From Bacillota bacterium (lineage in GTDB: Bacteria; Bacillota; Clostridia; Lachnospirales; Lachnospiraceae): DNA of 11,987 bases. The stretch lies in NCBI GenBank assembly GCA_022717655.1, contig JAIIAN010000086.1:1-11987 (forward strand), read 5' to 3'. Below are positions 4,630 through 11,987 of the stretch, piece after piece (positions within the stretch are counted from its first letter, which is position 1; each line of letters starts with the position of its first letter). The notes below the pieces were generated by a model that worked only from the letters and a program-made list of their open reading frames with translations, did no database searches and was not told where the DNA came from. Position numbers and translations under genes: made by a program.

Positions 4630-6861
4630 ATGAAGAAAAGCAAAGGAATTCTCGTATTGATACTGACGGTGTTTATGACGGCATTTTTAGTCTTTACATC
4701 AGCAGTCGGTTTAGGCCCAACCGGAACAGGTTCTGCAAAAAACATCAAACGTGGTCTTGACCTTTCCGGTGGTGTCAGTATCACTTATGAGGCATCAAAA
4801 AAGAATCCTACAGACGATGAAATGTCAGATACCATTTATAAGCTTCAAAAACGTGTAGAAAACTACAGCAGTGAAGCTCAGGTATACAAAGAGGGAGACA
4901 ACCGTATTAACGTGGAAATTCCGGATGTAACAGACGCAAATGCGATTCTGGAAGAACTCGGAACACCAGGCTCTCTTTACTTTATTGCACATAAAGGTTC
5001 TGACGGAACAGAAAACTATTCAACAACAGATGGTGTGACTTATACCTTAAATAAGACCATCGAAGAACTCGAAGAAGATGGTTCCATTGTACTGACCGGA
5101 ACAGATGTAAAAACGGCAAGTGCACAGGTTGTACAGGATGACTTAAAAAACAATACAAACGTTGTTGATTTAACACTGACAAAAGATGGAACAGAGAAGT
5201 TCGCAGAGGCAACAAAGGCAGCTTATGAGGACAGCCATGATTCTATCGGTATTTATTATGATGGTCAGTTTGTAAGTGTACCGAGTGTAAATGCAGAAAT
5301 CAAAGATGGAAAAGCTCAGATTTCCGGAATGAAAAATGCAGAAGAAGCAGAAAATCTGGCGTCTACCATCCGTATCGGTGGTCTGAAACTGGAATTAAAA
5401 GAACTTCGTTCCAATGTAGTAGCAGCACAGCTTGGAGAAGAAGCAATTGCAACCAGTTTAAAAGCAGCCGCAATTGGTCTGATTTTAGTTATTTTATTTA
5501 TGATTCTGGTTTATCGTGTACCTGGTGTCGTAGCCGGTGTAGCTCTGATTATCTATACCTGCCTCGACTTAATCTGTTTAAATGCGTTTGATTTGACGCT
5601 GACTCTTCCGGGTGTAGCCGGTATTATTCTTTCCATTGGTATGGCAGTGGATGCAAATGTTATTATCTATGCACGTATTCAGGAAGAAATCAGCGCCGGT
5701 AAAAGCGTTCAGACTGCAATCAAGAGCGGATTTCAGAAGGCTTTTTCTGCAATCTTAGATGGTAATGTTACAACCTTGATTGCAGCATTTGTATTAAACT
5801 GGCTCGGAACAGGTTCTGTGAAAGGATTTGCACAGACACTGGCACTTGGTATTGTATTATCCATGTTTACTGCTCTGGTTGTATCCCGTTTTATTATGTA
5901 TGCAGTTTACGCAGTCGGAGTCAGAGATGCAAAATTCTATGGTACAAAGAAAGAAAGAGAACCGATTCATTTCCTTGCAAAGAAGAAAGTTTTCTTTACA
6001 ATTTCTCTTATTTTAGTACTTTCTGCACCGGTAGCCATGATAATCTTTGGTAAGACAACCGGAAGCGCATTAAAATACAGTCTGGAATTCCAGGGCGGTA
6101 CTTCTACGAATGTAACCTTTAATGAAGATATGACCATTCAGGAAATTGACTCTAAGGTAACACCGGTTGTAGAAGAAGTAACCGGTGATAAAAATATTCA
6201 GGCGACAAAAGTAGTGGGAAGTAATCAGGTGATTATCAAGACCATTACTTTAGATGTGGAAACCAGAGAAAAATTAAATAATGCACTGGTAGAGAACTTT
6301 GATGTAGACCCGGATTTAATTACAAGTGAAAGTATTTCTTCTACAGTAAGTAAAGAAATGCGTTCCGATGCAGTAAAAGCAGTGATAATTGCAACAATTT
6401 TGATGCTGTTATATATCTGGTTCCGCTTTAAAGATATCCGCTTTGCAGGAAGTGCGGTACTTGCACTGATTCATGACGTACTGGTTGTACTGGCTTTCTA
6501 TGCGATTGCACGAGTATCCGTGGGAACTACCTTTATTGCGTGTATGCTGACCATTGTTGGTTACTCCATTAATGCGACTATCGTTATTTTCGACCGTATC
6601 CGTGAAAACTTAAAGACAGCAGGAAAGAAGAAAGATTTGGAACTGGTTGTAAATACCAGTATTACCCAGACCTTAACAAGAAGTATTTATACTTCCCTGA
6701 CTACCTTTATCATGGTATTCTTCCTGTTTGTGCTTGGAGTTTCTTCTGTACGTGAATTTGCAATGCCGCTTATGGTTGGTATTGTATGCGGTGGATATTC
6801 TTCTGTATGCATTACCGGAGCACTTTGGTATGTGATGAGAACAAAACTGAAAAAGAAATAA
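4630..6861 (+). CDS. secDF: Fused protein translocase subunit SecDF
   Basis: A 743-aa fusion of SecD and SecF, close to the length of Bacillus SecDF. It uses the proton gradient to help SecYEG complete protein export on the outer face of the membrane. SecD part: first helix at about 5-25, the signature RGLDLSGGVSITYE, a large extracytoplasmic P1 head (about 35-265), then five helices from about 279 to 432. The fourth SecD helix carries GMAVDANVIIY with Asp341, matching the proton-path aspartate of SecDF proteins. A basic linker (about 433-455) joins SecF: helix at about 456-475, LEFQGGTS near 485-491, the P4 head (to about 578), and five more helices with YSINATIVIFDRIREN. Start ATG 4630 has GAAAGGA at 4617-4623. 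The upstream neighbour is scfB, and a terminator follows 11 bases after the stop. yajC is not in this window. Confidence 0.97.
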   Translation: MKKSKGILVLILTVFMTAFLVFTSAVGLGPTGTGSAKNIKRGLDLSGGVSITYEASKKNPTDDEMSDTIYKLQKRVENYSSEAQVYKEGDNRINVEIPDVTDANAILEELGTPGSLYFIAHKGSDGTENYSTTDGVTYTLNKTIEELEEDGSIVLTGTDVKTASAQVVQDDLKNNTNVVDLTLTKDGTEKFAEATKAAYEDSHDSIGIYYDGQFVSVPSVNAEIKDGKAQISGMKNAEEAENLASTIRIGGLKLELKELRSNVVAAQLGEEAIATSLKAAAIGLILVILFMILVYRVPGVVAGVALIIYTCLDLICLNAFDLTLTLPGVAGIILSIGMAVDANVIIYARIQEEISAGKSVQTAIKSGFQKAFSAILDGNVTTLIAAFVLNWLGTGSVKGFAQTLALGIVLSMFTALVVSRFIMYAVYAVGVRDAKFYGTKKEREPIHFLAKKKVFFTISLILVLSAPVAMIIFGKTTGSALKYSLEFQGGTSTNVTFNEDMTIQEIDSKVTPVVEEVTGDKNIQATKVVGSNQVIIKTITLDVETREKLNNALVENFDVDPDLITSESISSTVSKEMRSDAVKAVIIATILMLLYIWFRFKDIRFAGSAVLALIHDVLVVLAFYAIARVSVGTTFIACMLTIVGYSINATIVIFDRIRENLKTAGKKKDLELVVNTSITQTLTRSIYTSLTTFIMVFFLFVLGVSSVREFAMPLMVGIVCGGYSSVCITGALWYVMRTKLKKK

Positions 6862-6872
6862 AGTTTGAGAAA

Positions 6873-6900
6873 GGGACTGTGTGAAAGCAGTCTCTTTTTT
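6873..6900 (+). terminator. Intrinsic terminator after secDF
   Basis: The stem GGGACTG (6873-6879) pairs with CAGTCTC (6888-6894), including one G-U pair, around an 8-base loop, and is followed by six T residues. Flanking A and T runs extend the stem. It closes the scfA-scfB-secDF transcription unit. Confidence 0.88.
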
Positions 6901-6902
6901 AT

Positions 6903-6939
6903 TTGTATCATTGTATAAGTGTGGTATAGTATATATAAT
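6903..6939 (+). promoter_or_regulatory. Promoter region of recJ
   Basis: Two overlapping arrangements are possible. One is TTGTAT (6911-6916) with a 17-base spacer to a perfect TATAAT (6934-6939). The other is TTGTAT (6903-6908) with a 16-base spacer to an extended -10, TGGTATAGT (hexamer 6925-6930). The region lies directly after the secDF terminator, where a new promoter is expected. Confidence 0.55.
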
Positions 6940-6974
6940 AGAAGAAAAAACAGGAAGATAAGGACAGAAATGAC

Positions 6975-8690
6975 ATGCAAAAATGGATGGTTTTGGCAAA
7001 AAAAGCGGATTTTTATGGAATCGGCAGGAAATTTGGAATCGACCCAGTGATTGCAAGGGTGATTAGAAATAGAGAACGGATAAGCGAAGAAGAAATTGAA
7101 CAGTATCTGTATGGAGGGATGAATCAAATTTATTCTTTTAGACAGATGAAAGGAATGGAGGAGGCACTGGAGCTTTTACTGGAAAAAATCAGAGAAAAGA
7201 AAAAGATACGAATCATCGGAGATTATGATATAGACGGCGTATGCTCGACTTATATTTTATTAATTGGCTTAAAAAAAGCAGGAGCAATCGTAGATATTGA
7301 TATTCCGGATCGAATCAAGGACGGCTATGGAATCAGCAAAGAATTAATTGACCTTGCCTATCAGGCTGGAACGGATACGATTATCACCTGTGATAATGGG
7401 ATTAGTGCCATGGAACAGGTTACCTATGCAAAAAATCTTGGAATGACAGTGATTGTGACGGACCATCATGAGATTCCCTATGAGGAACAGGAAGATGGCA
7501 GTATCAAAACAATTCTTCCACCTGCAGATGCCATTGTAAATCCGAAGCAGGAGGGGTGTCTGTATCCGTTTAAGGGAATCTGTGGGGCGATGGTTGCATA
7601 TAAGCTGATTTGTGGTTTGTATGAGAAAAAAGGATTTCCAAAAGAAGCGCAGGAAGAATTTATTGAATTTGCGGCGATAGCAACGGTTGGTGATGTGATG
7701 GATTTGCAGGATGAAAACCGTATCGTCGTAAAGGAAGGGCTTAGAAGAATGAAAAATACGAAAAATTATGGTTTAAAAGCCTTAATTCGTGTCAATCATT
7801 TAGAAGAGGCGGAACTGACCGGTTATCATATCGGGTTTGTCTTAGGTCCTTGTATTAACGCAAGCGGTCGGTTAAGTACGGCAAAAAAAGCCTTAAATCT
7901 TTTGTTGTGTACCGATGAAAAAAAAGCGCAGGAACTGGCAGAAGAATTAAAAGCCTTAAATGATAGCCGAAAAGAGATGACACAAAAAGGTGTGGAACAG
8001 GCCGAAAAGCTGGTAGAGACAACAGAATTAAAAAATGACAGGGTGCTGGTAATTTATCTGCCAGACTGTCATGAAAGCCTGGCTGGAATTATTGCCGGAC
8101 GGATTCGAGAGGCGTATAACAAACCGGTCATTGTATTGACAAAAGGAAAAGACGGAGTAAAAGGTTCGGGACGCTCGATTGAAACCTATCACATGTTTAA
8201 AGAACTCGTAAAGTGCAAGGATTTGCTTTCTAAGTTTGGAGGTCATCCGATGGCAGCAGGACTTTCCCTGCCGGAAGAAAACATTGAGGCATTTCGTGAG
8301 GCATTAAACAAAAACTGCACATTAACACAGGAAGATATGATGGAAAAGGTTTTAATTGATGTGCCGATGCCGATTTCTTATGTGACCATTCCACTTATCC
8401 GTCAGCTTTCCTTGTTAGAGCCATTTGGAAAGGGAAACAATAAGCCGGTTTTTGCAGAGAAAAATATAAAAATCACACAGTGCAGGATTTTTGGGAAAAA
8501 TAAAAATGTGGTAAAAATGAAGCTTTACGATGGAAACGGAGTCTGCATGGATGGAGTCTGGTTTGGAGATGGAGAAGCGTTTGTAAATGAAGTTCAGACG
8601 AAAGAACGCTGGTCAATTGCTTACTATCCGTCTATTAATACATACAATGGGCGGGAATCTGTCGAAATTATCGTGCAAAATTATATTTGA
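6975..8690 (+). CDS. recJ: Single-stranded-DNA-specific exonuclease RecJ
   Basis: A 571-aa member of the DHH phosphoesterase superfamily that degrades single-stranded DNA 5' to 3' in recombination and mismatch/base-excision repair, using Mn2+ or Mg2+. Metal-binding motifs are visible in order: GDYDIDGV (Asp83, 85, 87), TCDNG (Asp140), TDHHE (Asp163-His164-His165) and GDVMD (Asp240). The DHHA1 part includes CINASGR, SLAGIIAGRI, GSGRS and GGHPMAAG (422-429). The remaining C-terminal region, about residues 460-571, fits the OB-fold domain. Its length is like E. coli RecJ and lacks the C-terminal extension of Bacillus RecJ. ATG 6975 has AGGA at 6961-6964; the N-terminal KADFYGIGRKFGIDPVIARV is typical of clostridial RecJ. 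It heads the block leading to apt and rel. Confidence 0.96.
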   Translation: MQKWMVLAKKADFYGIGRKFGIDPVIARVIRNRERISEEEIEQYLYGGMNQIYSFRQMKGMEEALELLLEKIREKKKIRIIGDYDIDGVCSTYILLIGLKKAGAIVDIDIPDRIKDGYGISKELIDLAYQAGTDTIITCDNGISAMEQVTYAKNLGMTVIVTDHHEIPYEEQEDGSIKTILPPADAIVNPKQEGCLYPFKGICGAMVAYKLICGLYEKKGFPKEAQEEFIEFAAIATVGDVMDLQDENRIVVKEGLRRMKNTKNYGLKALIRVNHLEEAELTGYHIGFVLGPCINASGRLSTAKKALNLLLCTDEKKAQELAEELKALNDSRKEMTQKGVEQAEKLVETTELKNDRVLVIYLPDCHESLAGIIAGRIREAYNKPVIVLTKGKDGVKGSGRSIETYHMFKELVKCKDLLSKFGGHPMAAGLSLPEENIEAFREALNKNCTLTQEDMMEKVLIDVPMPISYVTIPLIRQLSLLEPFGKGNNKPVFAEKNIKITQCRIFGKNKNVVKMKLYDGNGVCMDGVWFGDGEAFVNEVQTKERWSIAYYPSINTYNGRESVEIIVQNYI

Positions 8691-8715
8691 TTCCGAAATA
8701 AAAAGATGTTATACT
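8687..8715 (+). promoter_or_regulatory. Promoter of apt (and probably rel)
   Basis: TTGATT (8687-8692), a 17-base spacer, and TATACT (8710-8715) with TG at 8707-8708, an extended -10. The -35 overlaps the recJ stop codon. The leader would be about 70 bases. No terminator is seen after recJ, so readthrough from recJ is also possible. Confidence 0.6.
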
Positions 8716-8730
8716 AAATACCACATTTAA

Positions 8731-8757
8731 AAATTCGATTTAAATTGACAAATTCGA
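8731..8757 (+). repeat. Direct repeats AAATTCGA in the apt leader
   Basis: AAATTCGA occurs at 8731-8738 and 8750-8757, with starts 19 bases apart, close to two helical turns. The second copy runs into the palindrome TTCGAA (8753-8758). The pair lies between the predicted transcription start and the ribosome site. It could be a protein-binding site, but the region is AT-rich and chance is possible. Confidence 0.35.
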
Positions 8758-8790
8758 AAATATAAAAGAGGAAGCGGGGAAGAACGAATT

Positions 8791-9315
8791 ATGAAAAAAC
8801 TGGAAGAATATGTAAGAAGTATTCCGGATTTTCCGGAGCCTGGAATTATTTTCCGAGATGTAACAAGCATTTTGCAGGATGCAGATGGATTGAAATTAGC
8901 AGTAGATTCCATGCAGGCACTTTTGGAAGATACGGATGCAGATGTTATTGTAGGAACAGAATCAAGAGGATTTATTTTTGGAGCTCCAATCGCATATAAC
9001 TTACATAAACCGTTGGTTCTGGTAAGAAAAAAAGGAAAACTTCCTTGCGAGACAGTAGAAAAAAGTTATGATTTGGAATATGGAAGTGCAACTATTGAAA
9101 TGCATAAAGATTCTATTAAGCCAGGTCAGAAAGTAGTAATTGTAGATGATTTGATTGCAACAGGGGGAACAATTGAAGCAACTGCAAAACTAGTAGAAGA
9201 ATTAGGTGGAACAGTTGTAAAAATTATCTTTTTAATGGAACTGGAAGGATTAAAAGGAAGAGAACGTCTGAAAGGATATGACGTAGAAGCTGTTATCAAA
9301 TATCAGGGAAAATAG
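8791..9315 (+). CDS. apt: Adenine phosphoribosyltransferase
   Basis: A 174-aa cytoplasmic purine-salvage enzyme that joins adenine to PRPP, giving AMP and pyrophosphate. The N-terminus has the family signature IPDFPEPGIIFRDVT, followed by GTESRGFIFGAPIAY and RKKGKLP. The PRPP-binding loop reads VVIVDDLIATGGT, with Asp119-Asp120 and the glycines at 125-126. Length is normal for Apt and both ends are complete. The likely ribosome site is GGGGA (8776-8780), ten bases before ATG 8791. rel starts 19 bases after the stop. The apt-rel pairing is common in Firmicutes and links purine-nucleotide supply with (p)ppGpp metabolism. Confidence 0.97.
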   Translation: MKKLEEYVRSIPDFPEPGIIFRDVTSILQDADGLKLAVDSMQALLEDTDADVIVGTESRGFIFGAPIAYNLHKPLVLVRKKGKLPCETVEKSYDLEYGSATIEMHKDSIKPGQKVVIVDDLIATGGTIEATAKLVEELGGTVVKIIFLMELEGLKGRERLKGYDVEAVIKYQGK

Positions 9316-9320
9316 AAATC

Positions 9321-9326
9321 AGGTGA
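9321..9326 (+). promoter_or_regulatory. Ribosome binding site that favours ATG 9335 as the rel start
   Basis: AGGTGA, the 3' half of the AAGGAGGTGA consensus, lies eight bases before ATG 9335. It overlaps GTG 9323, which would otherwise start the longest frame and has only AGGGAA 12 bases ahead of it. Confidence 0.55.
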
Positions 9327-9334
9327 ACGAAGAT

Positions 9335-11653
9335 ATGGAAAAAAATCATACATCATCGCTTCAGGACGACGAAATTGCTAAAATCAAAAAAGCAGATGCA
9401 AGCGTCAAGACCATGGAAGATTTTACCAGTCCGGAGATTTTATATAAGGAACTGATTTCAAGTGTAAAGAAGTACCATCCGTCCACTGATATTTCCATGA
9501 TAGAAAAGGCATACCAGATTGCAAATAATGCGCACAAGGGACAGTTAAGAAAATCAGGAGAACCCTATATTATTCATCCGCTTTGTGTTGCAATTATTCT
9601 GGCAGATTTGGAACTCGATAAAGAGACGATTGTTGCAGGACTTTTACATGACGTTGTCGAAGATACGGTTATGACAACCGAAGAGATTACCGGAGAGTTC
9701 AATGCAGAGGTTTCTCTTTTGGTAGACGGAGTAACCAAACTGGGACAGTTAAGTTACTCAGCGGACAAGATAGAAGTGCAGGCAGAAAACTTAAGAAAAA
9801 TGTTTCTTGCCATGGCAAAAGATATCCGTGTTATTTTGATTAAACTGGCAGACCGTCTGCACAATATGAGAACATTAAAATATATGCCTCCTCATAAGCA
9901 GAAAGAAAAAGCCAGAGAGACGATGGATATCTATGCACCGATTGCACAGCGTCTTGGTATTTCAAAAGTAAAAATAGAATTAGATGACCTGTCATTAAAA
10001 TATCTGAAACCGGATGTGTATTATGATTTGGTGGAAAAAATCAATCTCAGAAAAAGTGAAAGGGAACTTTTTGTGGGGGAGATTGTAAAAGAAGTAAGAC
10101 AGCATATTGAAAATGCGGGGATTCATGCACAGATTGACGGACGTGTCAAACACTTTTTCAGCATCTATAAAAAGATGGTCAATCAGGACAAGACACTCGA
10201 CCAAATTTATGATTTATTTGCAGTTCGTATTATCGTAGATACTGTGCGGGACTGTTATGCCTGTCTTGGAATTATTCATGAAATGTATAAACCGGTTCCT
10301 GGGCGTTTTAAAGACTATATTGCAATGCCAAAGCCAAATATGTATCAGTCTCTTCATACAACCTTGATTGGTCCAAAAGGACAGCCGTTTGAAATTCAGA
10401 TTCGTACATTTGAAATGCACAGAACAGCGGAATATGGTATTGCTGCCCACTGGAAGTACAAAGAGGTTTCCAACAATGGCGGAAAAGAAAATACAACCCG
10501 TCAGGAAGAAGAAAAGATGAGCTGGCTGCGTCAGATTCTGGAATGGCAGAGAGATATGTCAGACAATAAAGAATTTTTGAGTCTGTTAAAAAACGACCTC
10601 GATTTATTTTCAGAAAGTGTATACTGCTTTACACCGGCAGGGGATGTCAAAACGCTTCCAAATGGCTCAACTCCGATTGATTTTGCGTACAATGTACATA
10701 GTGCAGTTGGAAATAAGATGGTTGGAGCACGTGTCAATGGAAAATTAGTTCCGATTGAGTATGTGATTAAAAATGGAGACCGGATTGAGATTATCACTTC
10801 ACAGAACTCAAAAGGTCCAAGCCGTGACTGGTTAAAAGTCGTAAAAAGCACACAGGCAAAAAATAAGATTAATCAGTGGTTTAAACAGGAGAGAAAAGAG
10901 GACAACATCTTAAAAGGAAAAGAGATGTTGAACCAGTATGCAAAGGTAAAGGGCTTTTCTCTTGGAAATCTGACCAAGCAGAAATATCTGGAAGCCGTTA
11001 TGAAAAAATATGGTTTCCGTGACTGGGATTCCGTACTTGCTGCCGTTGGTCATGGCGGTTTAAAAGAAGGTCAGGTTTTAAATAAGCTGTTAGAGCTGTA
11101 TAATAAAGACCATAAAGCAGAGCTGACTGATGAAAAAGTATTAGAGGCAGCTTCAGAGAACAGTAAAGAAAAAATCCGTCCACACAAAGGAAAAAGCGGA
11201 ATTATTATCAAAGGAATGAATGACTTAAATGCCCGTTATCCAAAATGCTGTAATCCGCTTCCGGGTGATGAAATTGTGGCTTATGTCACACGTGGACGAG
11301 GTGTTACGATTCACCGTACGGATTGTGTCAATGTGTTAAATATGTCAGCAGAAGAACGCCAGCGTCTGATGGAAGCAGAATGGGAGAGCACAACAGGCGG
11401 TGGAGAAAATGAACAGTATACGGCAGAGATTACAGTTTATGCGTACAATCGTACAGGTCTGATTGTAGATATCTCGAAAATCTTTACAGAGCGGAAAATA
11501 GATATTTCATCACTGAATACCAGAACAAGCAAACAGGGAATTGCGACAATCAGTCTGGCATTTGACGTAAAGAGTAAAGAAGAACTTCAAAGTCTGATTA
11601 CAAAAATCAGACAGATAGAGAGTGTAAAAGATATTGAACGAACAACCGGTTGA
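9335..11653 (+). CDS. rel: Bifunctional (p)ppGpp synthetase/hydrolase Rel (RelA/SpoT)
   Basis: A 772-aa long-form RelA/SpoT protein (numbered from ATG 9335) that makes and degrades the stringent-response alarmone at the ribosome. The hydrolase HD domain keeps its metal ligands: YIIHP His81, HDVVED His105-Asp106, and Asp173 in LADRLHNM. These intact residues argue for a hydrolase-competent protein. The synthetase domain has GRFKDYIAMPK (323-333) and EIQIRT with Glu353. A TGS domain follows at about 429-490 (YCFTPAGDV), then a helical region, the zinc-finger-like region with Cys638-Cys639 and RGVTIHRTDC, and a C-terminal ACT domain (about 695-772). All domains are present and in order. GTG 9323 would add four residues. 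The gene sits 19 bases after apt with no promoter between, and the next gene starts 17 bases after its stop. Confidence 0.97.
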   Translation: MEKNHTSSLQDDEIAKIKKADASVKTMEDFTSPEILYKELISSVKKYHPSTDISMIEKAYQIANNAHKGQLRKSGEPYIIHPLCVAIILADLELDKETIVAGLLHDVVEDTVMTTEEITGEFNAEVSLLVDGVTKLGQLSYSADKIEVQAENLRKMFLAMAKDIRVILIKLADRLHNMRTLKYMPPHKQKEKARETMDIYAPIAQRLGISKVKIELDDLSLKYLKPDVYYDLVEKINLRKSERELFVGEIVKEVRQHIENAGIHAQIDGRVKHFFSIYKKMVNQDKTLDQIYDLFAVRIIVDTVRDCYACLGIIHEMYKPVPGRFKDYIAMPKPNMYQSLHTTLIGPKGQPFEIQIRTFEMHRTAEYGIAAHWKYKEVSNNGGKENTTRQEEEKMSWLRQILEWQRDMSDNKEFLSLLKNDLDLFSESVYCFTPAGDVKTLPNGSTPIDFAYNVHSAVGNKMVGARVNGKLVPIEYVIKNGDRIEIITSQNSKGPSRDWLKVVKSTQAKNKINQWFKQERKEDNILKGKEMLNQYAKVKGFSLGNLTKQKYLEAVMKKYGFRDWDSVLAAVGHGGLKEGQVLNKLLELYNKDHKAELTDEKVLEAASENSKEKIRPHKGKSGIIIKGMNDLNARYPKCCNPLPGDEIVAYVTRGRGVTIHRTDCVNVLNMSAEERQRLMEAEWESTTGGGENEQYTAEITVYAYNRTGLIVDISKIFTERKIDISSLNTRTSKQGIATISLAFDVKSKEELQSLITKIRQIESVKDIERTTG

Positions 11654-11670
11654 TAAAAAGGAGAAAAGCG

Positions 11671-11987
11671 ATGAAAAACTTAAATCTCAGGTCACTCGTG
11701 GTAGGACCGGTTATGACAAACTGCTATTTTCTGCAAAATAAAGAGACGACAGAGTTGATTTTGGTAGACCCAGGTGCAGAAGCAGAACGTATTAGCAGGA
11801 TGATTAAAAAACTGGGGGAAAAACCAGTTGCAATTTTACTGACGCATGGACATTATGACCATATGATGGCGGTAAATGAATTAAGACAGGAATGGAAGAT
11901 TCCCGTTTTTGCATCAAAAGCAGAAAAAGAAACCCTTTCCAATCCTGAAATCAATCTTTCTCTTGAATGGGAAGGAAGAGGATATAC
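11671..11987 (+). CDS. Metallo-beta-lactamase-fold hydrolase, N-terminal part
   Basis: 105 complete codons of a gene that continues past the right edge. The N-terminus (LVVGPVMTNCYFLQ, then ILVDPGAEA) and the metal-binding THGHYDHM, with His59, His61, Asp63 and His64, match the glyoxalase II-like branch of the metallo-beta-lactamase superfamily. Proteins of this type in clostridia hydrolyse thioesters such as S-lactoylglutathione analogues, but the substrate cannot be told from this fragment. AAGGAG (11658-11663) is seven bases before the ATG, and the 17-base gap after rel indicates one operon. In many related genomes a D-aminoacyl-tRNA deacylase gene (dtd) lies between rel and this gene; it is absent here. 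Confidence 0.9.
   Translation, partial: MKNLNLRSLVVGPVMTNCYFLQNKETTELILVDPGAEAERISRMIKKLGEKPVAILLTHGHYDHMMAVNELRQEWKIPVFASKAEKETLSNPEINLSLEWEGRGY

Noticed and set aside
8745..8766. A perfect TTGACA followed by TATAAA upstream of apt.
   Set aside because: The spacer is only 10 bases, too short for a sigma-A promoter, and a start there would remove much of the leader. The TTGATT/TATACT pair upstream is better spaced.
1..11987. CRISPR arrays, insertion sequences, prophage genes, tRNA or rRNA genes.
   Set aside because: No spaced direct repeats, transposase or integrase frames, or RNA gene signatures were seen.

Overview
The window is a stretch of low-GC Firmicutes chromosome. It most resembles a gut clostridium of the Lachnospiraceae type, judging from the AT-rich codon use, strong AGGAGG-type ribosome sites, frequent TTG/GTG starts, a SCIFF ranthipeptide pair, a fused SecDF, and a serine/threonine-rich surface protein with a degenerate sortase signal. 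I cannot fix the genus.

Layout. At the left edge, bases 1-71 on the minus strand are the first codons of a CNNM/CBS (HlyC/CorC-type) membrane protein. A 250-base divergent intergenic region with one promoter facing each way separates it from a plus-strand run that fills the rest of the window. The run starts with a 710-aa secreted, wall-anchored-looking protein (322-2454) of modular, low-complexity architecture. Next come a four-helix membrane protein (2527-2901), the six-cysteine RiPP precursor scfA (2991-3131), its radical SAM/SPASM maturase scfB (3224-4585) and fused secDF (4630-6861), which ends at an intrinsic terminator. A second block then begins: recJ (6975-8690), apt (8791-9315), the bifunctional (p)ppGpp synthetase/hydrolase rel (9335-11653), and a metallo-beta-lactamase-fold hydrolase cut by the right edge (11671-11987).

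How it fits together. The most distinctive content is the SCIFF system. Peptide ScfA has six cysteines and keeps the Cys32/Thr37 pair that is thioether-linked in characterised homologues. ScfB has the CX3CX2C radical SAM cluster site plus a full SPASM cysteine set. scfA has its own extended -10 promoter, and a 22-bp perfect hairpin with a U-rich tail lies between scfA and scfB. This suggests the small substrate is made in excess over its enzyme and over SecDF by partial termination. No dedicated peptide exporter or protease is present; the neighbouring membrane protein and SecDF are the only translocation-related genes. recJ, apt and rel form a DNA-repair, purine-salvage and stringent-response block often found together in clostridia.

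Two starts should be corrected relative to the longest open frames: the small membrane protein (TTG 2527 rather than ATG 2512) and scfA (ATG 2991 rather than ATG 2862). The rel start is probably ATG 9335 rather than GTG 9323. No tRNA, rRNA, CRISPR array, insertion sequence or riboswitch was recognised.
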